Positions 6,906 to 12,297 of a DNA stretch of 12,297 nt are shown here, piece by piece. The position numbers and the translations under genes are program-made. The first letter of the stretch is position 1. Every line of letters starts with the position of its first letter. The DNA is from JAAYZK01 sp964535025. GTDB taxonomy: Bacteria > Planctomycetota > Phycisphaerae > SM23-33 > FEN-1343. The stretch is from NCBI GenBank assembly GCA_964535025.1, contig CAZHRW010000206.1, forward strand, positions 1 through 12,297, written 5' to 3'. The notes below the pieces were generated by a model that was not told where the DNA came from, did not search any database, and was given only the letters and a program-made list of their open reading frames with translations.

Positions 6906-7223
6906 TCATCCTTCCACGTCCAGGCCCTCGCCGGCGCCGCCGCGGCTCAGCGAGCGGACCAGCGCGGCGCTCAGGTCGCCGAACATCCCCGCCTCGGCGC
7001 CGCCGACGGCCTGCTGGAGCAGGACGTCGTCGAGCTGCGCCTGGAACATCCGCCCCGCCGGGCTGTCCAGCAGGTCGTCGGCCAGCGGGCTGCGGCGGGC
7101 CTCGGCGAGCAGTTGGCCGAACATGACCCCGCCGATGAACTCGTTGCACGCGGCGCGGAGCTGGCGGGCCCGCCCCATCGCGGCGAAGCCCGGATCGTCG
7201 AGGTGAACGGAGATCGCGCTCAT
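6906..7223 (-). CDS. flgJ: stand-alone FlgJ-type rod-binding protein
   Basis: The 105-residue protein corresponds to the N-terminal rod-binding (rod cap) domain of FlgJ, which assists rod assembly in the periplasm. It shows the family pattern: a helix with NEFIGGVMFGQLLAEARRSPL, then GRMFQAQLDDVLLQQAV, then a glycine turn and a final helix. No C-terminal glucosaminidase domain is present, so another enzyme must open the wall. This arrangement is common outside the beta and gamma proteobacteria. The start at 7223 is 5 bases after the flgI stop, and its ribosome binding site GAGGA lies within the last flgI codons. Its stop overlaps or abuts the start of flgN, suggesting translational coupling. 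The symbol is by domain only. Confidence 0.85.
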   Translation of the reverse strand: MSAISVHLDDPGFAAMGRARQLRAACNEFIGGVMFGQLLAEARRSPLADDLLDSPAGRMFQAQLDDVLLQQAVGGAEAGMFGDLSAALVRSLSRGGAGEGLDVEG

Positions 7224-7228
7224 ACGGG

Positions 7229-8317
7229 TTATTCCTCGATGACCTCGGCGTGCAGCAGCCCGGCCCGCTTGATGGCCCAGATCACGGCGATCTGGTCCTC
7301 GATGGGGACCTGGAGCTGGTTGAACGCGTCGGTCAGTTCGCGTGCGGTGGTCCGCCCGGCCCGTTGCGCCGGGTCGAGCAGCTGGTATCGTTCGGTCGAC
7401 ACCCGCGGCGCCGCCGGCGTGGGCGGCAGGTCGGGCTCGACCACCTGGATGGTCAGCCCCCGCTGGGTGAAGGTCACCGGGTCGATCTGCACGTCGCCGG
7501 TGATGACGATCGTCCCGGTCCGCCGGTTGATCACGATGCGGGCCTTCAGGTCGGGCATGAGCACCGGCAGGTCGAGCACCCGCGCGATGAACCCCGCCGG
7601 GTCGTGCGCCTCGGCGGACGGCACGCGGACGACGACCTGCGAGGGCCCCTCGGCCTTCGCCAGGGCCGCCCCCAGCGGCGCCTCGGCCTCGTTGATGATC
7701 CGCGCGATCGACGCGGCGATCGCCCAGGTCGCGTGGTCGGTGTCGAGCACCAGCGTGATCCGCCCGTCGGCGACGACCTCCGGCAGGACGTCGCGCTCCA
7801 TGACCGTGCCGCCCTTGACGATCCCGGCGGTGGGCGTGGCGGGGTCCTCGAGCACCACGTCGCCGGCGGCCAGCGCGAACACGACCGGCGTGGCCATCGG
7901 CCCGAGCATCTGGCACTGAACGAGCCGTCCGCCGGCGAGGCTCTCGGCGCCGTTGATCGCCGAGACCGTCGCGTCGAGCTTGACGCCCTCGCGCGCGCCC
8001 GCCGCCGGGATGGTCGCCGTGACCATCACCAGCGCGACGTTATCGGGCGACACGTCCCGCCCCGTCACCGCGTCGTGGCCGAACTGGCCCATCAGGTACG
8101 CCAGCGACCGGGCCGTCTCCAGGTTCTTGCCGTCCCCCGTTCCGTCCAGGCCCACCACCAGCGAGACGGCCATCAGCTCGTTCTCCCGCGCGCCCTGCAG
8201 GTGGCACAGGTCGCGGATGTGCACCGCCCCCGCCGCCGGCGCCGCCGCCAGCAGCACGGCCAGCAGGGCCGTCGCGGCCGTCGTTCGTGTTGTCGTCTCC
8301 ATCGTGCCTTTACGCAT
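7229..8317 (-). CDS. flgI: FlgI, flagellar P-ring protein
   Basis: FlgI forms the periplasmic P ring around the rod at the peptidoglycan. The 362-residue length equals the usual family size of about 365. A signal peptide is visible: basic start MRKG, hydrophobic core ATALLAVLLAAAPAAG, likely cut after AAGA at residue 31. Family motifs follow: IRDLCHLQGARENEL, LVVGLDGTGDG, GRRLVQ-like GGRLVQCQMLGP, and near the C-terminus DAFNQLQVPIEDQIAVIWAIKRAGLLHAEV. The ATG at 8317 gives a positively charged N-terminus. An in-frame ATG at 8302 preceded by AAAGG is a real alternative. It lies 21 bases after the flgH stop; FlgA, encoded two genes upstream, is its assembly chaperone. Confidence 0.97.
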   Translation of the reverse strand: MRKGTMETTTRTTAATALLAVLLAAAPAAGAVHIRDLCHLQGARENELMAVSLVVGLDGTGDGKNLETARSLAYLMGQFGHDAVTGRDVSPDNVALVMVTATIPAAGAREGVKLDATVSAINGAESLAGGRLVQCQMLGPMATPVVFALAAGDVVLEDPATPTAGIVKGGTVMERDVLPEVVADGRITLVLDTDHATWAIAASIARIINEAEAPLGAALAKAEGPSQVVVRVPSAEAHDPAGFIARVLDLPVLMPDLKARIVINRRTGTIVITGDVQIDPVTFTQRGLTIQVVEPDLPPTPAAPRVSTERYQLLDPAQRAGRTTARELTDAFNQLQVPIEDQIAVIWAIKRAGLLHAEVIEE

Positions 8318-8338
8318 GGCTCACCGGGTCGCTCGTCG

Positions 8339-9076
8339 TCAGAAGATGTTCAGCGCGTCGGCCAGCCGGTGCAGCAGGCCCCGCTTGGTCGCGTCGTGCA
8401 CCGTGCCGGTGGCGGTCTTGGTGATGTTCAGCTCGGCGATCCGCGTCGACAGCACCGTGTTGTCGGGCGTCACGTCGCCGGTGCGGCAGACGCCGGTGAC
8501 GGTGATCGTGTAGGTCTCGCCCTCGGTGGTGATCTCCTTGACCGCTTCGAGCACGAGGTTGCCGTTGGGGCGGATATCGATGATCCGCCCGGTGATCCGC
8601 GCCGACAGCGTGTCGGTGCGGGCGGCTGAGCCCTCGCCCTCGAACTCCCGCTCGCCCTCGGCGTCGACGGCGGGCTTGCCCTCGGGGAAGTCGACCGGCC
8701 GGATCATCCCGTGCATCCCACCGTGCAGGCGGACCCACGCGTCGACCTGCGCGTCGATCGAGCTGTCCCGCGCCGTCGACACGCTGCCGTTGGTGGCGTG
8801 CGAGGCGGCCTCGTTGATGATGATGGTGATCAGGTCCTCCTCGCGGAAGGTTCGCGGCTCGACCTCCGGCGGCGCCGTCAGCGACTTCAGCGGCGGCGGC
8901 GCGTCGGGTGTCGTCTCGGCGGCGGCGCCCTCGGCTTGGGCCTGCTTGGTCGCCGCGGCGGTCTCGGCGACCTCGGCGCGGGCCTGCTTGTACAGGCTGC
9001 CGCTCTGGCCGGCGGCGGTCGAGGCCGTCAGGGCCCACATCACGAGCATCCACATGATCATCCTGCGTCGTCTCAC
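8339..9076 (-). CDS. flgH: FlgH, flagellar L-ring protein with GTG start, no lipobox
   Basis: FlgH forms the outer-membrane L ring around the rod. The conserved core covers about residues 75-245 of the 245-residue product: EEDLITIIINEAA, SARITGRIIDIRPNGNLVLEA, then TGVCRTGDVTPDNTVLSTRIAELNI and a C-terminal GLLHRLADALNIF. The GTG at 9076 is chosen because GGGGAGG lies 7 bases upstream, it overlaps the flgA stop as GTGA, and it supplies a basic n-region (MRRRRMIMWMLVMWAL) for the signal peptide. The ATG codons at 9061 and 9055 would lack that charge. Enterobacterial FlgH is a lipoprotein, but no cysteine follows this signal peptide, so anchoring must differ. An alanine-rich helical stretch (about 33-54) and a proline-rich linker precede the core. 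Confidence 0.93.
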   Translation of the reverse strand: MRRRRMIMWMLVMWALTASTAAGQSGSLYKQARAEVAETAAATKQAQAEGAAAETTPDAPPPLKSLTAPPEVEPRTFREEDLITIIINEAASHATNGSVSTARDSSIDAQVDAWVRLHGGMHGMIRPVDFPEGKPAVDAEGEREFEGEGSAARTDTLSARITGRIIDIRPNGNLVLEAVKEITTEGETYTITVTGVCRTGDVTPDNTVLSTRIAELNITKTATGTVHDATKRGLLHRLADALNIF

Positions 9077-10089
9077 GGGGTCGCCTCCCCGGCGGCGCCG
9101 CCCGGCGCCACCGTCGCTTCGGTCGCGGCGGTCACCACGGCCCGGAATGTTCGTTCGCTTCGAGGGTTCTCCACCTCGATCCACTCGCCGGCCCGCCCCT
9201 GGTCAAGGGCGATCGCCTTCAGCGACACCGGCCCGCACCGCACGTCGAGCATCTGACCCCGCCGCACCAGGATGGGCTGTTCGAGGTCCGAAGCCGCCAC
9301 CGCCGCGGCGGCGGGGATGTCGCGCCGGACCCGCTGGCCGATCACCCCCTCCGGATCGATCATCCACGCCTCGGACCCGTCGTCGTCGATCGTGGCGACG
9401 CGGACGTCGTCGGGGCCGACGATCGCCCCCCGCTCCAGCGTCCGTGCGGCGACGACGGCCCGGCGGGCGACCGTCACCTCGGCGCTGACGTGGCAGCGGC
9501 GCTGACGTCCGGCGGCCGTGGTGAACGTGATCACCCACCGGCGGCGCCCCAGGCGCCGGCGGTCGTTGCTGGCGAGGGTCACCTCCCCGGACGGCCGCTG
9601 GGTGAGGACCGACGCGAGCCGGTCGGGGAACGTCACCGTCAGCGTCTCCGGCTCGACCTGGAGGGCCGCGGCCAGTTCCGCGACGATCCGCTCAGTGAGC
9701 GTCGGCGGTTGCGCCGCCGCCGGCGCCGGTGCGTCAGAAGGTGAGTCCGGCCGCGGCCGCGGGGCCGTCGGCAATGCCGGCGAGGGCCCACCCCGCCGCA
9801 GCGTGCACCGGGCCGCGCCGCAGAAGCGGATCGGCACCGGGTTGATCCCCGCGCGCCGCAGCGCCGCCTGCACGTCGGCCAAGCTCACCTGCCCGCTCGG
9901 CCGGTCGCCGTCCAGGCGGCCGACTACCACTTCGCCCGCGGCGCCCGGGAGGTCGGCCAGGACGGCCACGTCGGCCAGGCGGACCTCACCGCCGCCGACG
10001 CGGGCCTCGGCCCGCAGGCGGACGGCCGGGGCGGCGGCCGTCGCGGTCGCCGGCAGCAGCAGGCTCAGAATGATCGTCCATCGTGTCAT
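9073..10089 (-). CDS. flgA: FlgA, P-ring assembly chaperone
   Basis: FlgA is a periplasmic chaperone needed to assemble FlgI into the P ring. The 338-residue protein begins with a signal peptide (MTRWTIILSLLLPATATAAA). An N-terminal domain covers about 21-100, a proline-rich linker about 101-129, and a second globular part about 130-205. A SAF-type domain begins near 209 (ARRAVVAARTLERGAIVGPDDV, GQRVRRDIPAAAAVAASDL) and is followed by the C-terminal beta domain (LVRRGQMLDVRCGPVSLKAIALDQG, WIEVENPRSERTFRAVV). It is longer than the roughly 219-residue enterobacterial form, mainly through the N-terminal parts. It starts 7 bases after the flgG stop with a weak ribosome binding site, and its stop overlaps the GTG of flgH by four bases. 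Confidence 0.93.
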   Translation of the reverse strand: MTRWTIILSLLLPATATAAAPAVRLRAEARVGGGEVRLADVAVLADLPGAAGEVVVGRLDGDRPSGQVSLADVQAALRRAGINPVPIRFCGAARCTLRRGGPSPALPTAPRPRPDSPSDAPAPAAAQPPTLTERIVAELAAALQVEPETLTVTFPDRLASVLTQRPSGEVTLASNDRRRLGRRRWVITFTTAAGRQRRCHVSAEVTVARRAVVAARTLERGAIVGPDDVRVATIDDDGSEAWMIDPEGVIGQRVRRDIPAAAAVAASDLEQPILVRRGQMLDVRCGPVSLKAIALDQGRAGEWIEVENPRSERTFRAVVTAATEATVAPGGAAGEATP

Positions 10090-10096
10090 GGTGTCG

Positions 10097-10900
10097 CTAC
10101 TTCAGGTGCGTGATCGTCTGGAGCATCTCGTCGCTGGTCGTGATGACGCGGCTGTTGAGCTCGAAGGCCCGCTGCGTCTTGATCAGGTCCACCAGTTCCC
10201 GCACGGCGGTGACGTTGGAGCTTTCCAGGAAGTTGCTCAGGATCGACCCGTACCCGCCCTCGCCGGGGTCGCCCTCGACGGCCTCGCCGCTGGCGGCGGT
10301 GGTGATGAAGAGGTTCTTGCCGATGTGCTCCAGCCCGGTTTCGTTGGGGAAGCGGTACAGGGCGATCTGCCCGACCTGCGTCGGCTCGGTGTCCCCGGGC
10401 GTCATGGCCAGGACGGCCCCGTCGGAGCCGATGGTCACTTCCGTCGCGTCGGGGGGGATGGTCACCGGCGGGTCGAGGCGGAACCCGTCGCTGTCGGCCA
10501 GGACGAGGTCGCCGTCGCGGTTGGCCACGAAGTTGCCCGCCCGCGTGTAGCCGAACCCGCCGCCGACGTCGTCGAAGATCCGCACGCGGAAGAACCCCTC
10601 GCCCTGGATCGCCAGGTCGGTGGCGTGGCCGGTCTCGATGGGGCTGCCCTGGGTGAACAGCGTCTGGATGTTGCTCACCTGCACGCCGAGCCCCACATCG
10701 GTGCCGGCCGGCGGCGTCGCGTCGGCGAGGGCCCCGGTGCCCGCCAGGCCCCGGCTGACGTAGAGCAGGTCCTCGAAGTTCGCCCGCGCCCGCTTGAAGC
10801 CGACGGTGTTGACGTTGGCCAGGTTGTTGGCGATCACGTCGATCTCGGTGCTGAGGGCCTCCAGCCCCGTGGTCGCCGTGTGCATGGAAATCGTTCCCAT
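10097..10900 (-). CDS. flgG: FlgG, distal rod protein
   Basis: FlgG polymerises into the distal rod that crosses the rings to the hook. The 267-residue length is close to the usual 260. The N-terminal rod signature is clear (MHTATTGLEALSTEIDVIANN, LANVNTVGFKRARANFEDLLY). The core holds DLAIQGEGFFRV, GFGYTRAGNFVANRDGDLV and GQIALYRFPNETGLEHIGKNLF. The C-terminal signature is ESSNVTAVRELVDLIKTQRAFELNS...EMLQTITHLK. The start at 10900 has AGGAG 6 bases upstream and lies 12 bases after the flgF stop. Length and the FEDLLY segment separate it from FlgF. Confidence 0.97.
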   Translation of the reverse strand: MGTISMHTATTGLEALSTEIDVIANNLANVNTVGFKRARANFEDLLYVSRGLAGTGALADATPPAGTDVGLGVQVSNIQTLFTQGSPIETGHATDLAIQGEGFFRVRIFDDVGGGFGYTRAGNFVANRDGDLVLADSDGFRLDPPVTIPPDATEVTIGSDGAVLAMTPGDTEPTQVGQIALYRFPNETGLEHIGKNLFITTAASGEAVEGDPGEGGYGSILSNFLESSNVTAVRELVDLIKTQRAFELNSRVITTSDEMLQTITHLK

Positions 10901-10912
10901 CGTCTACTCCTG

Positions 10913-11665
10913 TCAGGCCAGGCGGGCGATGTCGTTGACCGCCCGGCCGAGCATCGCGTCGGTGTGCCCGATCATCTTCGCCGCCGCGTCGTAGCTGCGC
11001 TGGGCGAGGATCATGTTCACCAGCGCCCTGGTCGGCTCGACGCCGCTGCCCTCGACGAACCCCTGGCGGACCGTCGCCGTCGATGGGGTCGCGCCGGCCG
11101 CGGCGCCGGCGGCGAAGGTGTTGTCGCCCTGCTTGCGCAGCGCCCGGACGTCGGCGAAGTCGGTCAGGGCCAACTGGGCGACGGCGCCGCCGGCTTCGAT
11201 GCGGCCGCGATCGCCGATGCGGACGGGCCCGGCCGGCAGCGTGATCCGCTCGCCGGCCTCGTCGAGGACCGGCAGACCCGACGCCGCCGTCACCAGCGTG
11301 CCGTCGGCGGCGCGGGCGAAGCGCCCGTCGCGCGTGTAGTGCACCTGCCCGTCGACCTCGACGGCGAAGAACCCCTCGCCCTGGATCGCCGCGTCCAGCG
11401 CCCCGCCGGTGCGCACCAGCGGTCCGGGCCGCAGGTCGGTGAAGGCGCCCCCGTCGCGCAGGCCGCCGTGGACATCGTCCAGGACGGGCATCACCAGGTG
11501 CGGCGGGAGGGCCCGCTCACTCGGCGCCGGCCGTCGCGAGCGAATGGCCAGCGTGTCGGGCTTGAAGCTGGTGGTGTTGACGTTGGCCAGGTTGTTGGCC
11601 AGCACGTCCATGCGGGTGTGCCCCAGCTTCAGCGCCGCCGCCGAGAGGTACAGGCCGTAATTCAT
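10913..11665 (-). CDS. flgF: FlgF, proximal rod protein
   Basis: FlgF is a minor rod component below FlgG. The 250-residue protein has the rod N-terminus (MNYGLYLSAAALKLGHTRMDV, LANNLANVNTTSFKPD), a core with DAAIQGEGFFAVEVDG and YTRDGRFARAADGTLVT, and a C-terminus VEPTRALVNMILAQRSYDAAAK. It is shorter and more divergent than FlgG, and the order flgF-flgG supports the name; a second FlgG-like rod protein is the alternative. The frame stays open to 11812 through repeat-derived sequence, but the ATG at 11665 gives the family start, has a G-rich GCGGGGGG upstream, and overlaps the previous stop as ATGA. Confidence 0.92.
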   Translation of the reverse strand: MNYGLYLSAAALKLGHTRMDVLANNLANVNTTSFKPDTLAIRSRRPAPSERALPPHLVMPVLDDVHGGLRDGGAFTDLRPGPLVRTGGALDAAIQGEGFFAVEVDGQVHYTRDGRFARAADGTLVTAASGLPVLDEAGERITLPAGPVRIGDRGRIEAGGAVAQLALTDFADVRALRKQGDNTFAAGAAAGATPSTATVRQGFVEGSGVEPTRALVNMILAQRSYDAAAKMIGHTDAMLGRAVNDIARLA

Positions 11666-12153
11666 GGCCGCCCCCCGCTCATGGGCGTCAGCGCGTCCGC
11701 CGATACCGCCTGCGTCTCGAGCCTTGATCTGCCGCGGCAAAAATGCGAAATCCGAAGCACGAAATCCCAAACAACGCTCAAACAGACAAACAACAAACGC
11801 CCAAACGGCCAAGTGCCGAAGGTTGGTGCTTCTCCGTTTTGCCGTTTCGGATTTGTTTCGTGCTTGGTGCTTCGAGTTTCGGATTTTTCATCCGCCCCCG
11901 CATGTCCGGCAGGACGATGGGCAAACGCGGCCGCGCCGACCGGGGTCGGCGCGGCCGGCGTGGCATCCATAGTGGCATCCGGGGTCCCGGCCGTCGCGGA
12001 CTCCGCCGCACGGCCCATGTGGACGGCTGTGGCGAGGCGGGCGGCCATGATGACCGGCCCGGCCTGTTGCGCCGCGCGACGCACCGCCGCCTCCAATGCA
12101 GCGGTCATCGCCGCGTCCAAGCCGTCCGTCCGACTGTGGCTGCTGGTCTTCAT
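11662..12153 (-). CDS. unrecognised small protein read through a dispersed repeat
   Basis: I do not recognise a family. The 163-residue frame starts at an ATG with GGAG 8 bases upstream, and its stop overlaps the flgF start as ATGA, the kind of tight joint seen elsewhere in this operon. Residues 1-55 are probably helical (LDAAMTAALEAAVRRAAQQAGPV). Residues 55-85 are rich in alanine, proline and threonine. About 50 residues in the second half are encoded by a palindromic dispersed repeat whose length is a multiple of three, so the frame survives. The repeat-encoded part includes a hydrophobic stretch, FGRLLFVCLSVVWDFVL. GC at third codon positions is high before and after the repeat. It could be a real gene with an insertion, a decayed gene, or a short gene whose old stop was lost. 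Confidence 0.5.
   Translation of the reverse strand: MKTSSHSRTDGLDAAMTAALEAAVRRAAQQAGPVIMAARLATAVHMGRAAESATAGTPDATMDATPAAPTPVGAAAFAHRPAGHAGADEKSETRSTKHETNPKRQNGEAPTFGTWPFGRLLFVCLSVVWDFVLRISHFCRGRSRLETQAVSADALTPMSGGRP
11739..11888. repeat. AT-richer palindromic dispersed repeat, about 150 bases
   Basis: GC content falls sharply against the flanks. The ends are inverted: AAGCACGAAA (11755-11764) is the exact reverse complement of 11856-11865, and an inner AAACGGC (11803-11809) pairs with GCCGTTT (11841-11847). Frames through it read as RNPKHEIPN-like or ASSFGFF-like peptides. From memory, such sequence is widespread between genes in planctomycete genomes. No transposase is present. It lies inside a frame that appears to be translated. 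Confidence 0.75.
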
Positions 12154-12154
12154 T

Positions 12155-12172
12155 GGTGAGACTCCACTCACC
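12155..12172 (-). promoter_or_regulatory. operon-leading RBS in a GGA hexaloop hairpin (candidate CsrA site)
   Basis: On the minus strand GGTGAG-TGGAGT-CTCACC is a perfect 6-bp stem with a hexaloop, ending one base before the ATG at 12153. The loop holds GGAG, the only good ribosome binding site for that start. A further 5-bp stem (GTCCC/GGGAC, 12175-12188) lies just upstream. The geometry matches CsrA targets, with GGA in a hexaloop over the RBS, although the loop reads GTGGA rather than ANGGA. Confidence 0.5.
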
Positions 12173-12227
12173 CCGTCCCGCCGGGGACTGAAGCGCCGCC
12201 GCCCTGCCCGCGCCAGGCAAGGCACAG

Positions 12228-12247
12228 GCTGCACCTCCGTGTGCAAC
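12228..12247 (-). promoter_or_regulatory. GGA hexaloop hairpin in the operon leader
   Basis: On the minus strand GTTGCAC and GTGCAGC pair as a 7-bp stem (one T-G pair) around the hexaloop ACGGAG, which contains the exact CsrA core ANGGA. It lies about 75 bases upstream of the start codon at 12153. It would be a high-quality CsrA site if transcribed. Confidence 0.5.
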
Positions 12248-12257
12248 CTGCGTGTCC

Positions 12258-12270
12258 GTGCATCCTGCAC
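12258..12270 (-). promoter_or_regulatory. GGA-tipped hairpin in the operon leader
   Basis: On the minus strand GTGC-AGGAT-GCAC is a 4-bp stem (five with the A-T pair) with GGA at the tip. It is separated by 10 bases from the neighbouring hairpin at 12228-12247. It may be an additional CsrA contact. The sequence upstream to 12297 shows no clear promoter or gene. Confidence 0.4.
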
Positions 12271-12297
12271 CGGACGGCCCTCTCCATGAAACGCCCG

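Noticed and set aside
11666..11812. N-terminal extension of flgF by 49 residues
   Set aside because: The extension is translated from the dispersed repeat and a short spacer. The FlgF family begins at the internal MNYGLYLSAAAL.
11739..11888. Insertion sequence or CRISPR unit
   Set aside because: No transposase, no clear target-site duplication and no regular spacer-repeat pattern. A non-autonomous palindromic repeat fits better.
12240..12258. Sigma-54 promoter (GG...TTGC) upstream of the first gene
   Set aside because: The GG and GC are 11 bases apart instead of 10, and the segment is better explained as part of the GGA hairpin. A TGG-N10-GC upstream of fliW has the spacing but lacks the other consensus bases.
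12169..12287. Minus-strand frame from ATG at 12287
   Set aside because: It is only about 39 codons, has no recognisable product, and overlaps the hairpin leader. It is more likely untranslated.
12286..12297. Divergent plus-strand gene starting ATG AAA CGC CCG at the window end
   Set aside because: Only four codons are visible and no clear ribosome binding site precedes them. It cannot be supported without the neighbouring sequence.

Overview
The window is a single block of flagellar genes, all read on the minus strand. Twelve recognisable or plausible genes run from about 12153 down to 79 with short gaps or start/stop overlaps. In transcription order they are: an unrecognised small gene, flgF, flgG, flgA, flgH, flgI, a stand-alone FlgJ-type rod-binding gene, flgN, flgK, flgL, fliW, csrA and flagellin. 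The DNA is very GC-rich. The flagellin sequence (MARINTNV start, GGGALFQLGPHV motif), the FliW-CsrA pair beside flagellin, and an AT-richer palindromic repeat typical of planctomycete intergenic DNA all point to Planctomycetota, possibly Phycisphaerae-like. That placement rests on recall, not on a search, and a deltaproteobacterial-type lineage with the same gene order is not excluded.

Layout by region: 1-59 is pure G+C low-complexity sequence at the window edge. 79-1950 holds flagellin and csrA, separated by a 168-base leader. 2103-2561 is fliW, flanked by two hairpin-rich gaps. 2726-6368 holds the two hook-filament junction proteins. 6433-10089 holds the export chaperone FlgN, the rod-binding protein, the P and L rings and the P-ring chaperone FlgA. 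10097-11665 holds the two rod proteins FlgG and FlgF. 11662-12153 is an unidentified gene that reads in frame through a dispersed repeat. 12154-12297 is a structured leader. No gap exceeds 170 bases.

How it works together: rod (FlgF, FlgG, rod-binding protein) and rings (FlgI with FlgA, FlgH) are built first. FlgN escorts FlgK and FlgL to the export gate, these cap the hook, and flagellin then polymerises. FliW and CsrA form the known partner switch in which free flagellin binds FliW and releases CsrA to block flagellin translation. FlgM, FliD, FliS and a FlgJ muramidase domain are absent from the window.

The most interesting signal is a set of small RNA hairpins on the coding strand that present GGA in their loops, the CsrA recognition element. 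One holds the flagellin ribosome binding site in a hexaloop, one lies in the csrA leader, and three lie in the leader of the first gene, the last again holding the ribosome binding site in a hexaloop directly before the start codon. This suggests that CsrA-FliW may control not only flagellin but also the rod/ring/junction operon. The hairpins are seen directly; the CsrA role is inference.
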